From DASQDN01 sp963844855 (GTDB lineage: Bacteria; Acidobacteriota; Terriglobia; Bryobacterales; Bryobacteraceae), in the NCBI GenBank assembly GCA_963844855.1, contig CAWJQP010000051.1, positions 124,001-188,000 of the forward strand: a stretch of DNA of 64,000 nt, written 5' to 3'. Made by a program: the position numbers and the translations under genes. Below the pieces are notes generated by a model that saw only the letters and a list, made by a program, of their open reading frames with translations, was not told the origin of the DNA and searched no databases. This document shows, in pieces, positions 7,771 through 16,019 of the stretch (position 1 is its first letter; each line of letters opens with the position of its first letter).

Positions 7771-8973
7771 GTGGTAGTTGTCCAAAATGTCTCGAAATTG
7801 TTTCGGCTCTACGATCGGCCTTCGGACCGGCTGAAGGAGATGTTGCGATTTCGAGCGGAACCTTATCATACGGATTTCTGGGCGTTGCGCAATGTCAGCT
7901 TCAGCGTCAGCTCGGGAGAGATTCTCGGCATTGTCGGTCCGAACGGTTCGGGGAAAAGCACATTGCTTCAGATCGCTACCGGCATTCTTCAGCCGACATC
8001 GGGTAGGGTGTCGGTTGAAGGACGAGTTGCGGCTCTACTCGAACTGGGAGCGGGCTTTAATCCGGAATTCTCGGGACGAGAGAATGTTTTTCTTAACGGG
8101 GAAATCATGGGTTTGTCTCGCAAAGAGACAGAACGCGTTTTCCCCGAGATTGAAGCATTCGCCGAGATCGGCGATTACATCAACCGACCAGTAAAAGAGT
8201 ACTCGACTGGAATGTACGTACGTCTTGCTTTTGCAACGGCGATTCATGTTCAGCCGGACGTGTTGATCGTCGACGAGGCGCTTGCGGTTGGTGATGCAAT
8301 CTTCGCGAATCGCTGTCTGCAAAAGCTGGAGGAGATGAAAGAGCGCAAGGTGACGATTCTTTTTGTCTCTCACGATCTAGGGTTGGTGAAGCGACTCTGC
8401 CACCGCGCCATTTTGATGTTGAAGGGTGAGATTTGTTGTGAAGGCGCTCCGTCGGATGTAGTGAACCGCTATGTGGCTTTGGTTCATGATCGGCAAGCCA
8501 CTAGCGCCGAGAAGAGCGAGCTTACTGGCAACTACCGTCATGGGGACCGCGCCAGTACGATTACAGGGATTCAAATTCTGGATAGTCAAGGTGCGGAGGT
8601 CAGCGCGGCTCAAGCGGGCGAAACGATCGTAATTGCGGTGACGGCTCGTTTCAATAAGCGTGTATCAAGACCGATGATCGGAATGCTCATTCGCAACCGG
8701 CTGGGCGTTGAAGTTTTCGGGACGAATACGCGGATCGAGGGAATCGATTTGGGCGATTTCAACGCCGGCGATACTATTACTGTCCGTTTCAGCTTCCATT
8801 GTTTTCTCAGTCGTCAGGAATATACTCTCACCGTTGCGACACAGCACTCTACCGGCGCCAGTCAAGATTGGTTGGATGACGCGATGCTGTTCACGGTGGT
8901 GGATGCGCGGGACACTGCCGGCGTGGCAAGCTTTCATACTCATGTTGATTGGAATGTAGCCCGGGCCTCCTAA
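7771..8973 (+). CDS. Wzt-type ABC transporter ATPase with C-terminal glycan-binding domain
   Basis: A 400-residue ATPase of the O-antigen/teichoic-acid exporter type (Wzt, KpsT, TagH). Residues 1-240 are the nucleotide-binding domain: Walker A GPNGSGKST at about 56, signature YSTGM at about 143, Walker B VLIVDEALAVGD at about 164, switch histidine in FVSHD near 200. Residues 255-400 form the Wzt C-terminal beta-sandwich (starts RHGDRASTITGIQIL, ends in DTAGVASF), which in characterised systems reads the capped end of the glycan before export. GTG start 16 bases after the tail hub gene. No permease (Wzm) gene is present beside it. The same C-terminal domain recurs in the gene at 41829. Confidence 0.85.
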   Translation: MVVVQNVSKLFRLYDRPSDRLKEMLRFRAEPYHTDFWALRNVSFSVSSGEILGIVGPNGSGKSTLLQIATGILQPTSGRVSVEGRVAALLELGAGFNPEFSGRENVFLNGEIMGLSRKETERVFPEIEAFAEIGDYINRPVKEYSTGMYVRLAFATAIHVQPDVLIVDEALAVGDAIFANRCLQKLEEMKERKVTILFVSHDLGLVKRLCHRAILMLKGEICCEGAPSDVVNRYVALVHDRQATSAEKSELTGNYRHGDRASTITGIQILDSQGAEVSAAQAGETIVIAVTARFNKRVSRPMIGMLIRNRLGVEVFGTNTRIEGIDLGDFNAGDTITVRFSFHCFLSRQEYTLTVATQHSTGASQDWLDDAMLFTVVDARDTAGVASFHTHVDWNVARAS

Positions 8974-10419
8974 ATGGATACGAGTTTCTTCGGACATCCG
9001 CGCGGACTTTCTACCCTTTTCTTCACGGAGATGTGGGAGAGGTTCAGCTATTACGGGATGCGCGCGATCCTCATCCTATTCATGACGGCTAGCGCTTCGG
9101 AGGGCGGACTCGGGTTAGGCACGGCGGACGCCGGAGCAATTTATGGATTGACGACGGCGATGGTGTACATGGCTGCGCTTCCGGGTGGCTGGATCGCGGA
9201 TCAGTTTCTTGGGCTGAGAAAGTCGGTTCTTTACGGAGGAATTCTCATCGCCTGCGGAAACTTCTGTCTCGTCATTCCGAGCATGGCTGCATTTTATTCC
9301 GGACTCGCAATGATCGTTGCGGGAACGGGGCTGTTGAAGCCGAATGTCAGTGCTATCGTCGGTCAACTATATACCCAGGAAGATAATCGGCGCGATGCAG
9401 GATTCTCCATTTTTTACATGGGAATCAACACCGGGGCTTTTATCGCGCCGCTCTTGTGCGGCTGGGTAGCGCAATATAACTGGCGCTACGGGTTTGGCCT
9501 TGCCGGGGCAGGTATGACGCTTGGCGTGATTCAGTATCTCTGGGGATCCCGGAAACTCGGCGCTGCAGGGGTAAAGGCCGCCGGAGCCAGCGATCCAGCG
9601 AAATCCCGGACGCGGCTCATTCTTGGACTCAGTGTTCTCGCGGCGATCATTGGAACCGTGGTTGTCCTTGGAATGCTGGGGATGATTACCGCCAAGGGAA
9701 TTGCCGATGCGTCAGGGCTGGTCCTGGTGCTTGTTGTTGTGATCTTCTTCTCGTGGCTACTATCGTCCAAACAGTGGACGACTGTGGAGCGCAAGCGCCT
9801 GATGGTCGTGCTCGGACTGTTTGTGGCGGCGGCGATCTTCTGGTCCGTGTTCGAACAGGCAGGCTCTACGCTAAATCTGTTTGCCGAGCGCAGTACTGAC
9901 AATCGAGTTGCTGGATATTCTTTCCCGGCGCCTTGGTATCAGTCTGTGAATGCGCTATTCCTGATTGGTCTCGCTCCAGTATTCGCATGGATCTGGATAC
10001 GGCTCGGGTCAAAGGAACCGTCGAGTCCGGCAAAGTTTGCGTTCGGCCTTTTGCTGGTAGGACTCGGTTTTCTTGTGCTTGCAATCGGAGCATCGGCTGC
10101 GGCATCGGGAGTGAAGGTGAGTCCTATGTGGCTGATTCTCACTTATCTTTTTCATACGATGGGCGAGCTGTGCTTGAGCCCTGTCGGGCTGAGCGCAATG
10201 ACGAAGTTGGCTCCTGCGAGTGTTACCGGATTAATGATGGGTGTCTGGTTCCTGGCGCTATCGGTGGGTAATTACATGGGCGGACGGATGGCGTCCTTAT
10301 ACGAATCTCTGGCCCTCGAAACGCTGTTCCGCGCTGTCGGAGCGTTCGCGATCTTTGCCGGCCTCGTATTGGCGCTATGTATCAGGCCGATGGTGAGGCT
10401 GATGGGAGGAGTGCGATGA
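8974..10419 (+). CDS. POT-family proton-dependent oligopeptide transporter
   Basis: A 481-residue integral membrane protein of the major facilitator superfamily, peptide:H+ symporter (POT/PTR2) branch. The family hallmark E-x-x-E-R-F-S-Y-Y-G is visible at about residues 19-27 (FTEMWERFSYYGMR), with about 12-14 hydrophobic segments, the second PTR2 signature region FSIFYMGINTGAF around 145, and an FWSVFEQAGSTLN motif near 290 that includes the substrate-binding tryptophan/glutamate region. It takes up di- and tripeptides. The ATG directly follows the ABC ATPase stop, and its end overlaps the next gene, an M24 aminopeptidase, by 4 bases; this suggests coupled import and breakdown of proline-containing peptides. 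Confidence 0.88.
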   Translation: MDTSFFGHPRGLSTLFFTEMWERFSYYGMRAILILFMTASASEGGLGLGTADAGAIYGLTTAMVYMAALPGGWIADQFLGLRKSVLYGGILIACGNFCLVIPSMAAFYSGLAMIVAGTGLLKPNVSAIVGQLYTQEDNRRDAGFSIFYMGINTGAFIAPLLCGWVAQYNWRYGFGLAGAGMTLGVIQYLWGSRKLGAAGVKAAGASDPAKSRTRLILGLSVLAAIIGTVVVLGMLGMITAKGIADASGLVLVLVVVIFFSWLLSSKQWTTVERKRLMVVLGLFVAAAIFWSVFEQAGSTLNLFAERSTDNRVAGYSFPAPWYQSVNALFLIGLAPVFAWIWIRLGSKEPSSPAKFAFGLLLVGLGFLVLAIGASAAASGVKVSPMWLILTYLFHTMGELCLSPVGLSAMTKLAPASVTGLMMGVWFLALSVGNYMGGRMASLYESLALETLFRAVGAFAIFAGLVLALCIRPMVRLMGGVR

Positions 10420-11585
10420 GACTGGGGGAAATCCAGAGCGCAATCAAAGCGGAGGGACTCGACGGCTGGTTGTTTTACGACCATCATCGTCGTGATCCGT
10501 TGGCTTATCGCATCCTGGGTCTTCCGGATCACTTGCAATCTACGCGGCGCTGGTACTACTTCATTCCAGCGACGGGTGAGCCTCGGGCCCTATGTCATCG
10601 TATCGAGTCGCATAATCTTGATTCATTGCCTGGTAAGAAGTTTTTCTATTCTCGCTGGGTCGAACAGAAGCGGGAGCTAGGTCGAATTCTCGAGTCGGCG
10701 CGAATTGTCGCGATGCAGCATTCACCAGAGTGCGCGCTTCCGTACATCGCGATGGTGGATGCAGGAACGATTGAGTTGGTTCGGGGGCTCGGTATTGACG
10801 TGCGCACCTCAGCCAATCTTGTCCAGCAGTTCGAAGCATGCTGGACGCCGAAGCAGTTCGAGTCGCATTTGGAAGCCGGTCGGAGGATGGATCGAATTCG
10901 GGCGGAGGCGTTTGAGCTGATTCGCGAGCGGACTCGAAACAAGTCCGCGCTGAACGAGTGGGAGGTCCGAAAGTTTCTGCTGGATCGATTTGCAAGTAAC
11001 GATCTTCAGACTGATCATGGCCCGATTGTTGCAGTGAACGCGAACGCTTCAGACCCCCATTACGAGCCAACGACCGAGCGTCATTCCGCCATACGGGCCG
11101 GAGATTTCGTTCTGATCGATATGTGGGCGAAGCTGACCACGGACGGTTCGGTGTACTACGACATCACGTGGACGGGGTTTTGCGGCGATTCGGCTCCACC
11201 CGAGATGCGGAACGTGTTCGCCATCGTGGTCGGAGCGCGCGATGCGGCAGTGGAATTCGTTCAGCAGTCAGTTCAGGACCGGATTCATGTTGCGGGTTTT
11301 CAGGTTGACGACGCAGCGCGTGGTCACATCGATCGGGCAGGTTTCGGCGACTACTTCATTCATCGTACGGGCCACTCGATCGGCGTCGAAGTCCATGGCG
11401 CGGGCGCGAACATGGACAACTACGAGACGCACGATGAGCGCCGTCTGATCCCATGGACCTGTTTTTCGGTCGAACCCGGAATCTACCTGCCCGATTTCGG
11501 CGTACGGTCGGAGGTGAACGTTTTTGTCTCCGACAAGGACGCTCGTGTTACAGGTGAGGTGCAGAGAGAGCTCTTGATCCTGTGA
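10416..11585 (+). CDS. M24-family metallopeptidase (Xaa-Pro aminopeptidase-like)
   Basis: A 389-residue cytoplasmic protein with the creatinase/aminopeptidase P plan. Residues 1-150 form the N-terminal domain and residues 160-389 the pita-bread catalytic domain. The metal ligands are visible: two aspartates in VLIDMWAK...VYYDITW, a histidine in HRTGHSIGVEVHG, and two glutamates in FSVEPGIYLPDFGVRSEV. The ATG at 10416 is chosen because GGGAGGA lies 6 bases upstream and it makes an ATGA overlap with the POT transporter; an in-frame ATG 39 bases earlier lies deep in the transporter gene. It probably cleaves imported proline peptides. Confidence 0.85.
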   Translation: MRLGEIQSAIKAEGLDGWLFYDHHRRDPLAYRILGLPDHLQSTRRWYYFIPATGEPRALCHRIESHNLDSLPGKKFFYSRWVEQKRELGRILESARIVAMQHSPECALPYIAMVDAGTIELVRGLGIDVRTSANLVQQFEACWTPKQFESHLEAGRRMDRIRAEAFELIRERTRNKSALNEWEVRKFLLDRFASNDLQTDHGPIVAVNANASDPHYEPTTERHSAIRAGDFVLIDMWAKLTTDGSVYYDITWTGFCGDSAPPEMRNVFAIVVGARDAAVEFVQQSVQDRIHVAGFQVDDAARGHIDRAGFGDYFIHRTGHSIGVEVHGAGANMDNYETHDERRLIPWTCFSVEPGIYLPDFGVRSEVNVFVSDKDARVTGEVQRELLIL

Positions 11586-11598
11586 TAGTCTCTGCTTT

Positions 11599-12129
11599 AT
11601 GAAACTTACACGCCTGTCTTTTCTCGGGCTGGTTGCGGTCAGTCTCTTCGCGGCCGACCCACAGCCTGGCAAGACTACACTCAAGGTCGGCGATATGGCT
11701 CCCGACTTTACACTGCCGGGTACGAACGGCAAGCAAGTAAAACTCTCGGATTTTCGCGGTAGTAAGACGGTCGTACTTGCCTTCTTTCCAGCGGCCTTTA
11801 CCGGCGGTTGCACGAAAGAGATGACGAGTTTCGCGTCCGATATTAGTAAGTTCACTAGCGTGGACGCCGAAGTGCTCCCGATCAGCACCGACAATACCCC
11901 GACGCTTAAGCACTGGGCGGAAGAACTGAAAGCATCCTATACGATGTTGAGCGACTTCCAGCGCAAGGTTTCCGCACAATATGGCGTGCTTATCCCGGAC
12001 CGCGGTTTGGCGAACCGAACGACCTTCGTCATCGACAAGGACGGCAAGATCCAGCACATCGATGAAGGTTCGGCGGCCGTAGACATTAGCGGCGCAGCGA
12101 CGGCATGCAGCCGTTTAAAGAAGAGTTAG
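11599..12129 (+). CDS. Secreted peroxiredoxin (AhpC/TSA, Bcp/PrxQ-like)
   Basis: A 176-residue thiol peroxidase with a short N-terminal signal peptide (about residues 1-19, hydrophobic, ending near FAADPQ), so it likely acts in the periplasm. Residues 30-165 are the AhpC/TSA thioredoxin fold: APDFTLPG, then the peroxidatic cysteine in AAFTGGCTKE at about residue 75, and the usual P-x-x-x-T/S-x-x-C surroundings. The resolving cysteine of PrxQ enzymes (five residues further on) is absent; a late cysteine near the C-terminus (TACSRL) could act instead. The last codons overlap the stop of the convergent enolase-superfamily gene by 4 bases, leaving no room for a terminator between them. Confidence 0.85.
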   Translation: MKLTRLSFLGLVAVSLFAADPQPGKTTLKVGDMAPDFTLPGTNGKQVKLSDFRGSKTVVLAFFPAAFTGGCTKEMTSFASDISKFTSVDAEVLPISTDNTPTLKHWAEELKASYTMLSDFQRKVSAQYGVLIPDRGLANRTTFVIDKDGKIQHIDEGSAAVDISGAATACSRLKKS

Positions 12130-13379
12130 TTCCCGAAGAATAGCTCACCGGGCTTGCGATATTTGTAAGCCTCGTCTTCGTTTAAAGCGATTCCCAGGCC
12201 CGGCGCATCCGGCACGCGAACTTTGCCGTTCTGGATAATCGGGCCTGATGCGCCAGTAATGATGTCGTCGAAAAATGGAACGCTCGCCGAATGCCACTCG
12301 AGCGCGAGCATGTTGGGTATTGCCGCGCATAGGTGGACTCCCGCCATTGTGCCGATAGCGCTGCTGATATTGTGAAGAGTCAGATTGACGTGATGCATTT
12401 CGCAAACATCGGCGACTTTGCGACCCTCCCACAAACCGATCTTCTGTACATCGGGCGCCAGTAGTCTCAATCCTGCATTAGTAATTAGCCGCTGAAAATC
12501 GACCCGGAAATAGTGATTCTCACCGGTAGCGATCGTCGTTTTTGTATTCCGCTGAACCTCGCCGATAGCTTCGATGTTCTCCGGGGGGATGGGGTCTTCA
12601 AGCCATAGGAGGTTATACTTTTCAACGGCGCGCCCAAGCTCGATTGCGGCCGCCACTCCATAGTTCCAGTGACAATCGACGGCAAGACCGACCTCGCGTC
12701 CGACAGCGTCGCGTACTGCGCCTACCAGGGCGGCTGCATAATCGATCTCCGGCAGACTAAGATCGCGATTGTATTCGTCTGTCTCGTAAGGGGTGGGCAC
12801 ATCCACGTCGAACTTAAGCATCGTGAAACCGCGATTAGCCATTTCCCTGGCTCGAGCAGCGTAAGATTCCGGCGTGAGGTGCTCTTTTTGGGTTGCATCC
12901 CAGCCGTGGTGCTTCAAGCTGACGACGCTCTTACGGTGTTGGGCTTGCTCCTGAGAGCGCATCCACTGCGGGGTGCGTGGCACGAGCAATGAAGAAATAC
13001 TTTCGAGCGCATCGCCGCCGTGGCAATCGGCATATATACGAACGAAGTCACGATACTTGCCGCCAAGCAATTGCCAGATCGGCATGCCGTACTTTTTCCC
13101 GATCACGTCGAGCAACGCGGTCTCGATACCGCAAATCGCGTGATACGCCAAGCCGGGCGCAGCATGAACGCAACTTGCTTTCATCCGACGCATTACGCGG
13201 TCGATGGAAGTTGGGTCTTCACCGATAAGGATCGAGCTGAACTCGTGAATGACCCCTGTTAGTCCCGGACCCGCAAACGCTTCGCCATAACCGCTGATCT
13301 TTTCGTCTGTTTCAAGCTTGATAAAAGTCCAGTCATAGTTTGACTCCAGCACTGCGGTGCTGATATTGATGATCTTCAT
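12126..13379 (-). CDS. Enolase-superfamily dehydratase/racemase (MR/MLE family)
   Basis: A 417-residue cytoplasmic enzyme of the mandelate racemase/muconate lactonizing group. The capping domain (about 1-125) has ISGYGEAF and the HAICGIETALLDV helix; the barrel domain holds the metal ligands: D in AVDCHWNYG, E in WLEDPIPPEN, E in IATGENHY. A basic segment LKFDVDVP stands at the second strand, and HNISSAIG supplies the late barrel histidine, as in sugar-acid dehydratases. The exact substrate cannot be named from sequence. It is divergently transcribed from the epimerase gene across about 30 bases, which suggests shared sugar metabolism. Confidence 0.85.
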   Translation of the reverse strand: MKIINISTAVLESNYDWTFIKLETDEKISGYGEAFAGPGLTGVIHEFSSILIGEDPTSIDRVMRRMKASCVHAAPGLAYHAICGIETALLDVIGKKYGMPIWQLLGGKYRDFVRIYADCHGGDALESISSLLVPRTPQWMRSQEQAQHRKSVVSLKHHGWDATQKEHLTPESYAARAREMANRGFTMLKFDVDVPTPYETDEYNRDLSLPEIDYAAALVGAVRDAVGREVGLAVDCHWNYGVAAAIELGRAVEKYNLLWLEDPIPPENIEAIGEVQRNTKTTIATGENHYFRVDFQRLITNAGLRLLAPDVQKIGLWEGRKVADVCEMHHVNLTLHNISSAIGTMAGVHLCAAIPNMLALEWHSASVPFFDDIITGASGPIIQNGKVRVPDAPGLGIALNEDEAYKYRKPGELFFGN

Positions 13380-13410
13380 CGGAGAAAAACCAAAATATCA
13401 TGGAGGCTTC

Positions 13411-14361
13411 GTGCGAGTTCTAGTTACTGGCGGGCAAGGTTGTATCGGGGCTTGGGTTATCAAGCGGCTGCTCGATCGCGATATCGATGTGGTGATGTTT
13501 GATATTGATGGAACGCCTACGCGGCTGCCATTGATTGCGAGCCGCCAAGAGATCGCGCGAGTTTCTATCAAGCAGGGGAACGTTGAACACACTGCGCTCG
13601 TGAAGGCAATCGTGCAGCAAGAAGAAATTACGCACATTGTTCATTTAGCAGCCGTGTTGATTCCGTTCTGCCAGCAGCAACCGGTTGCCGGGGCAATGGT
13701 AAACGTGATTGGAACCCTGAACCTCTTTGAAGCGGCTCGAGATGCCGGGCGGCCGGTTCGTATCGTGTACGCCAGTTCGGCTGCAGTTTGGGGACCTGAG
13801 GAAGCTTATGGCTCCGAAGCGTTGTCAGAAGATGAAGTGTTGAAACCCGCTACTCATTACGGTGTCTTCAAGCAGGCAAATGAAGGTAACGCGAGGGTGT
13901 TTCACGCTCTGAACGGCATATCAAGTGTCGGACTTCGTCCGTGGACGGTGTACGGCATTGGTCGTGACCAAGGCATGACAGCCGATCCGACGCTCGCGAT
14001 TCGCGCCTTGGCTAATGGCGAACCATTTCAGATACGGCTATCCGGCTTTATGGATCTTCAGTATGTTGCGGACGTCGCCGACACGTTTATTGAATGCCTG
14101 CTATCGCCACTTGAAGGCGCGCATGTGTTCAATCTCGCCGGAGAAGTGATCCATATGGACGCATTTCATCGCACCCTGATCGATCTCGATGCCCGAGCCA
14201 AAGATCTGGTCACGATCTCAGGTCCACAGGTGCCGGTGGCATTCCGGATGGACGACTCCCAGATTAGGGCGAAGATCGTAAATCTCCCGAAAACGTCCCT
14301 CCAGCAAGGTGTGACCGAGACGTACGAACGATTTCTGCAATTGAGAAAAAGCGCTGGCTGA
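13411..14361 (+). CDS. NAD-dependent epimerase/dehydratase (extended SDR)
   Basis: A 316-residue nucleotide-sugar or sugar-acid epimerase/dehydrogenase. The N-terminal Rossmann motif is VTGGQGCIGAWV (G-x-x-G-x-x-G form), followed by D in VVMFDIDG for NAD binding, HLAAVLIPF, and the catalytic serine and Y-x-x-x-K in ASSAAVWG...HYGVFKQANE (tyrosine and lysine). GTG at 13411 is preferred: it places the Rossmann strand at the N-terminus and has GGAGG 6 bases upstream, whereas the longer frame starts inside the opposing gene. It is paired head-to-head with the enolase-superfamily gene, suggesting a joint sugar-acid pathway. Substrate unknown. Confidence 0.8.
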   Translation: MRVLVTGGQGCIGAWVIKRLLDRDIDVVMFDIDGTPTRLPLIASRQEIARVSIKQGNVEHTALVKAIVQQEEITHIVHLAAVLIPFCQQQPVAGAMVNVIGTLNLFEAARDAGRPVRIVYASSAAVWGPEEAYGSEALSEDEVLKPATHYGVFKQANEGNARVFHALNGISSVGLRPWTVYGIGRDQGMTADPTLAIRALANGEPFQIRLSGFMDLQYVADVADTFIECLLSPLEGAHVFNLAGEVIHMDAFHRTLIDLDARAKDLVTISGPQVPVAFRMDDSQIRAKIVNLPKTSLQQGVTETYERFLQLRKSAG

Positions 14362-14376
14362 ACGCACTCTCACTGA

Positions 14377-15177
14377 GTGAAATCGCTTTTTGCCGGGTTG
14401 GTCTGCAGCGCTGCATTATGGGCGGAATCACCACCCAAGATTCCAGCGCCCCTCTATACTCCATCGAGCGTTGTAAACGCAGCCAGCTTTAAGGTCGGAG
14501 CGCTTGCGCCAAACACGATCGGGACTTTATATGGGCGTGATCTCGCATTCACAACGCGATCGCTGGGACCGGACGATCTGTACAACGGAACTCTGCCGAC
14601 GACTCTGCTCGGGAGTGGTGTGCGGCTGCTGATCAATCGGACACTTGCCTATATCTATTTTGTCTCCCCGGGTCAGGTGAACTTTCTTGTACCATCAACG
14701 CTGACACCGGGGCGAGCCGAGATTCAATTGGGTGTTGACGGCCGCTATGGGGAGGCGGTCCAGGTCACGCTGACCGAATTTTCGCCAGCATTATTTCAAC
14801 TCGATCCCGAAACGGTCCTGGCTACTCGCGTCGACGGAACTGTCGTCAGCGCCGAGAAGCCCGCGCGTCCGGGCGACGTCGTGATTCTCTACGCGACGGG
14901 GTTGGGGGCCACGCGGCCACGAATTCCTGCGGGCCAGATCCCTTCTGGTGCGGCCTGGCTCGACAAAATGAACGATTTTCAGGTCGTTATAGGTGGTCAA
15001 GCGGTGGATCGGACGAATATTCTGTATGCCGGCGCTGCGCCTGGTTTCGCGGGTCTGTACCAGATCAATTTACGTTTGCCGTCCGAGTTGGGGAGTAATC
15101 CTGAGCTTCGGATCGGCTTTGGAGATGTCTTGAGTCCGGCAAATGTTCGCTTGCCTATATATTCGGGCAACCAGTAG
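14377..15177 (+). CDS. Exported TIGR03437-domain protein
   Basis: A 266-residue protein starting GTG at 14377 with a signal peptide (about residues 1-17, ends near LWAES). The rest is almost entirely the TIGR03437 domain, recognisable from SVVNAASFKVGALAPNTIGT, then the YVSPGQVNFLVPS-like strand, RPGDVVILYATGLG and the final YAGAAPGFAGLYQINLRLP. This domain is characteristic of Solibacter and relatives, usually at the end of long secreted repeat proteins; here it stands nearly alone. Its function is not known. The same domain ends the large protein at 49117-52215. Confidence 0.8.
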   Translation: MKSLFAGLVCSAALWAESPPKIPAPLYTPSSVVNAASFKVGALAPNTIGTLYGRDLAFTTRSLGPDDLYNGTLPTTLLGSGVRLLINRTLAYIYFVSPGQVNFLVPSTLTPGRAEIQLGVDGRYGEAVQVTLTEFSPALFQLDPETVLATRVDGTVVSAEKPARPGDVVILYATGLGATRPRIPAGQIPSGAAWLDKMNDFQVVIGGQAVDRTNILYAGAAPGFAGLYQINLRLPSELGSNPELRIGFGDVLSPANVRLPIYSGNQ

Positions 15178-15211
15178 TCCCCAAACCACGTCTACACTAA
15201 ATACTAGGCAT

Positions 15212-16006
15212 ATGCGACCGATTGGGCTTCTCGTTCTTTGTGTGCTTCCAGCGGCTATTTTTGGCCAAGCGGTTCTAAGGACAGAACCGCCTGCGGAAGC
15301 TGGCGAAACTGCGGAGAAGCGGTTTACGATCACACCCGGAACGCGCATTCCGCTTAGTCTTATCAATAGTGTCAGCACGAAACACGCGGCCGAGGGCGAT
15401 CGCGTCTACCTGGAGACGGTGTTTCCTATCCTCAGTGATGGTCGTGTCGTGATTCCTCCAGGGAGCTATGTCGCCGGCACTGTAACGCAGGTGAAGCGTC
15501 CTGGACGCGTCAAGGGACGCGGGGAATTGTATCTGCGGTTCGATTCGCTCACCCTGCCAAACGGCATTACAAGGGACTTCCGTGCACGCGTCGGCGCTCT
15601 CGACGGTCGCGCCAGTGAAGATCTCGACAAAGAAGAAGGCAAGATTATTAGCGAAGGGAACAAGGGCGGAGATGCGCAGAAAGTGGGCGAAGCTGCTGCG
15701 GCAGGCGCCGGAGTCGGCGCCATAGCCGGTAGTGTCGCAGGTCGCGCAGGTATGGGCGTCGGAATTGGAGCGGGCGCTGGCGCCGCGGCTGCCCTAGTGG
15801 GAGTGCTGTTTTCGCGAGGGCCCGAGGCCGTGCTTGCCAAGGGTACGACGCTCGAAATGGTGGTCGATCGGCCACTTCAGTTTGTCGAGACAGAGCTTGA
15901 TACCTCGATGGCGCGGCGCAATCGGCCAGTCGGAGAAGGTCCCGGGCCGGCTCCGAGCAACAAGCAACCGTCCGTTCCGATGCCCGGCCAGCGCTTTCCG
16001 CTCTAG
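15212..16006 (+). CDS. Exported glycine-zipper protein
   Basis: A 264-residue protein with a signal peptide (about 1-18, MRPIGLLVLCVLPAAIFGQ). Residues 35-140 form a beta-rich domain with TRIPLSLINSVSTKHAAEGD and VIPPGSYVAGTVTQV, similar to the TrbI/VirB10-like or conserved acidobacterial TrbI-type domain. Residues 175-215 are a long Gly/Ala zipper (GAGVGAIAGSVAGRAG...), which can insert in or associate with the outer membrane. The end is a Pro-rich tail. ATG 15212 is chosen because the signal peptide begins there; the longer frame runs back into the preceding gene. Role unknown, probably an envelope protein. Confidence 0.65.
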   Translation: MRPIGLLVLCVLPAAIFGQAVLRTEPPAEAGETAEKRFTITPGTRIPLSLINSVSTKHAAEGDRVYLETVFPILSDGRVVIPPGSYVAGTVTQVKRPGRVKGRGELYLRFDSLTLPNGITRDFRARVGALDGRASEDLDKEEGKIISEGNKGGDAQKVGEAAAAGAGVGAIAGSVAGRAGMGVGIGAGAGAAAALVGVLFSRGPEAVLAKGTTLEMVVDRPLQFVETELDTSMARRNRPVGEGPGPAPSNKQPSVPMPGQRFPL

Positions 16007-16019
16007 ACCCACATAAAGG

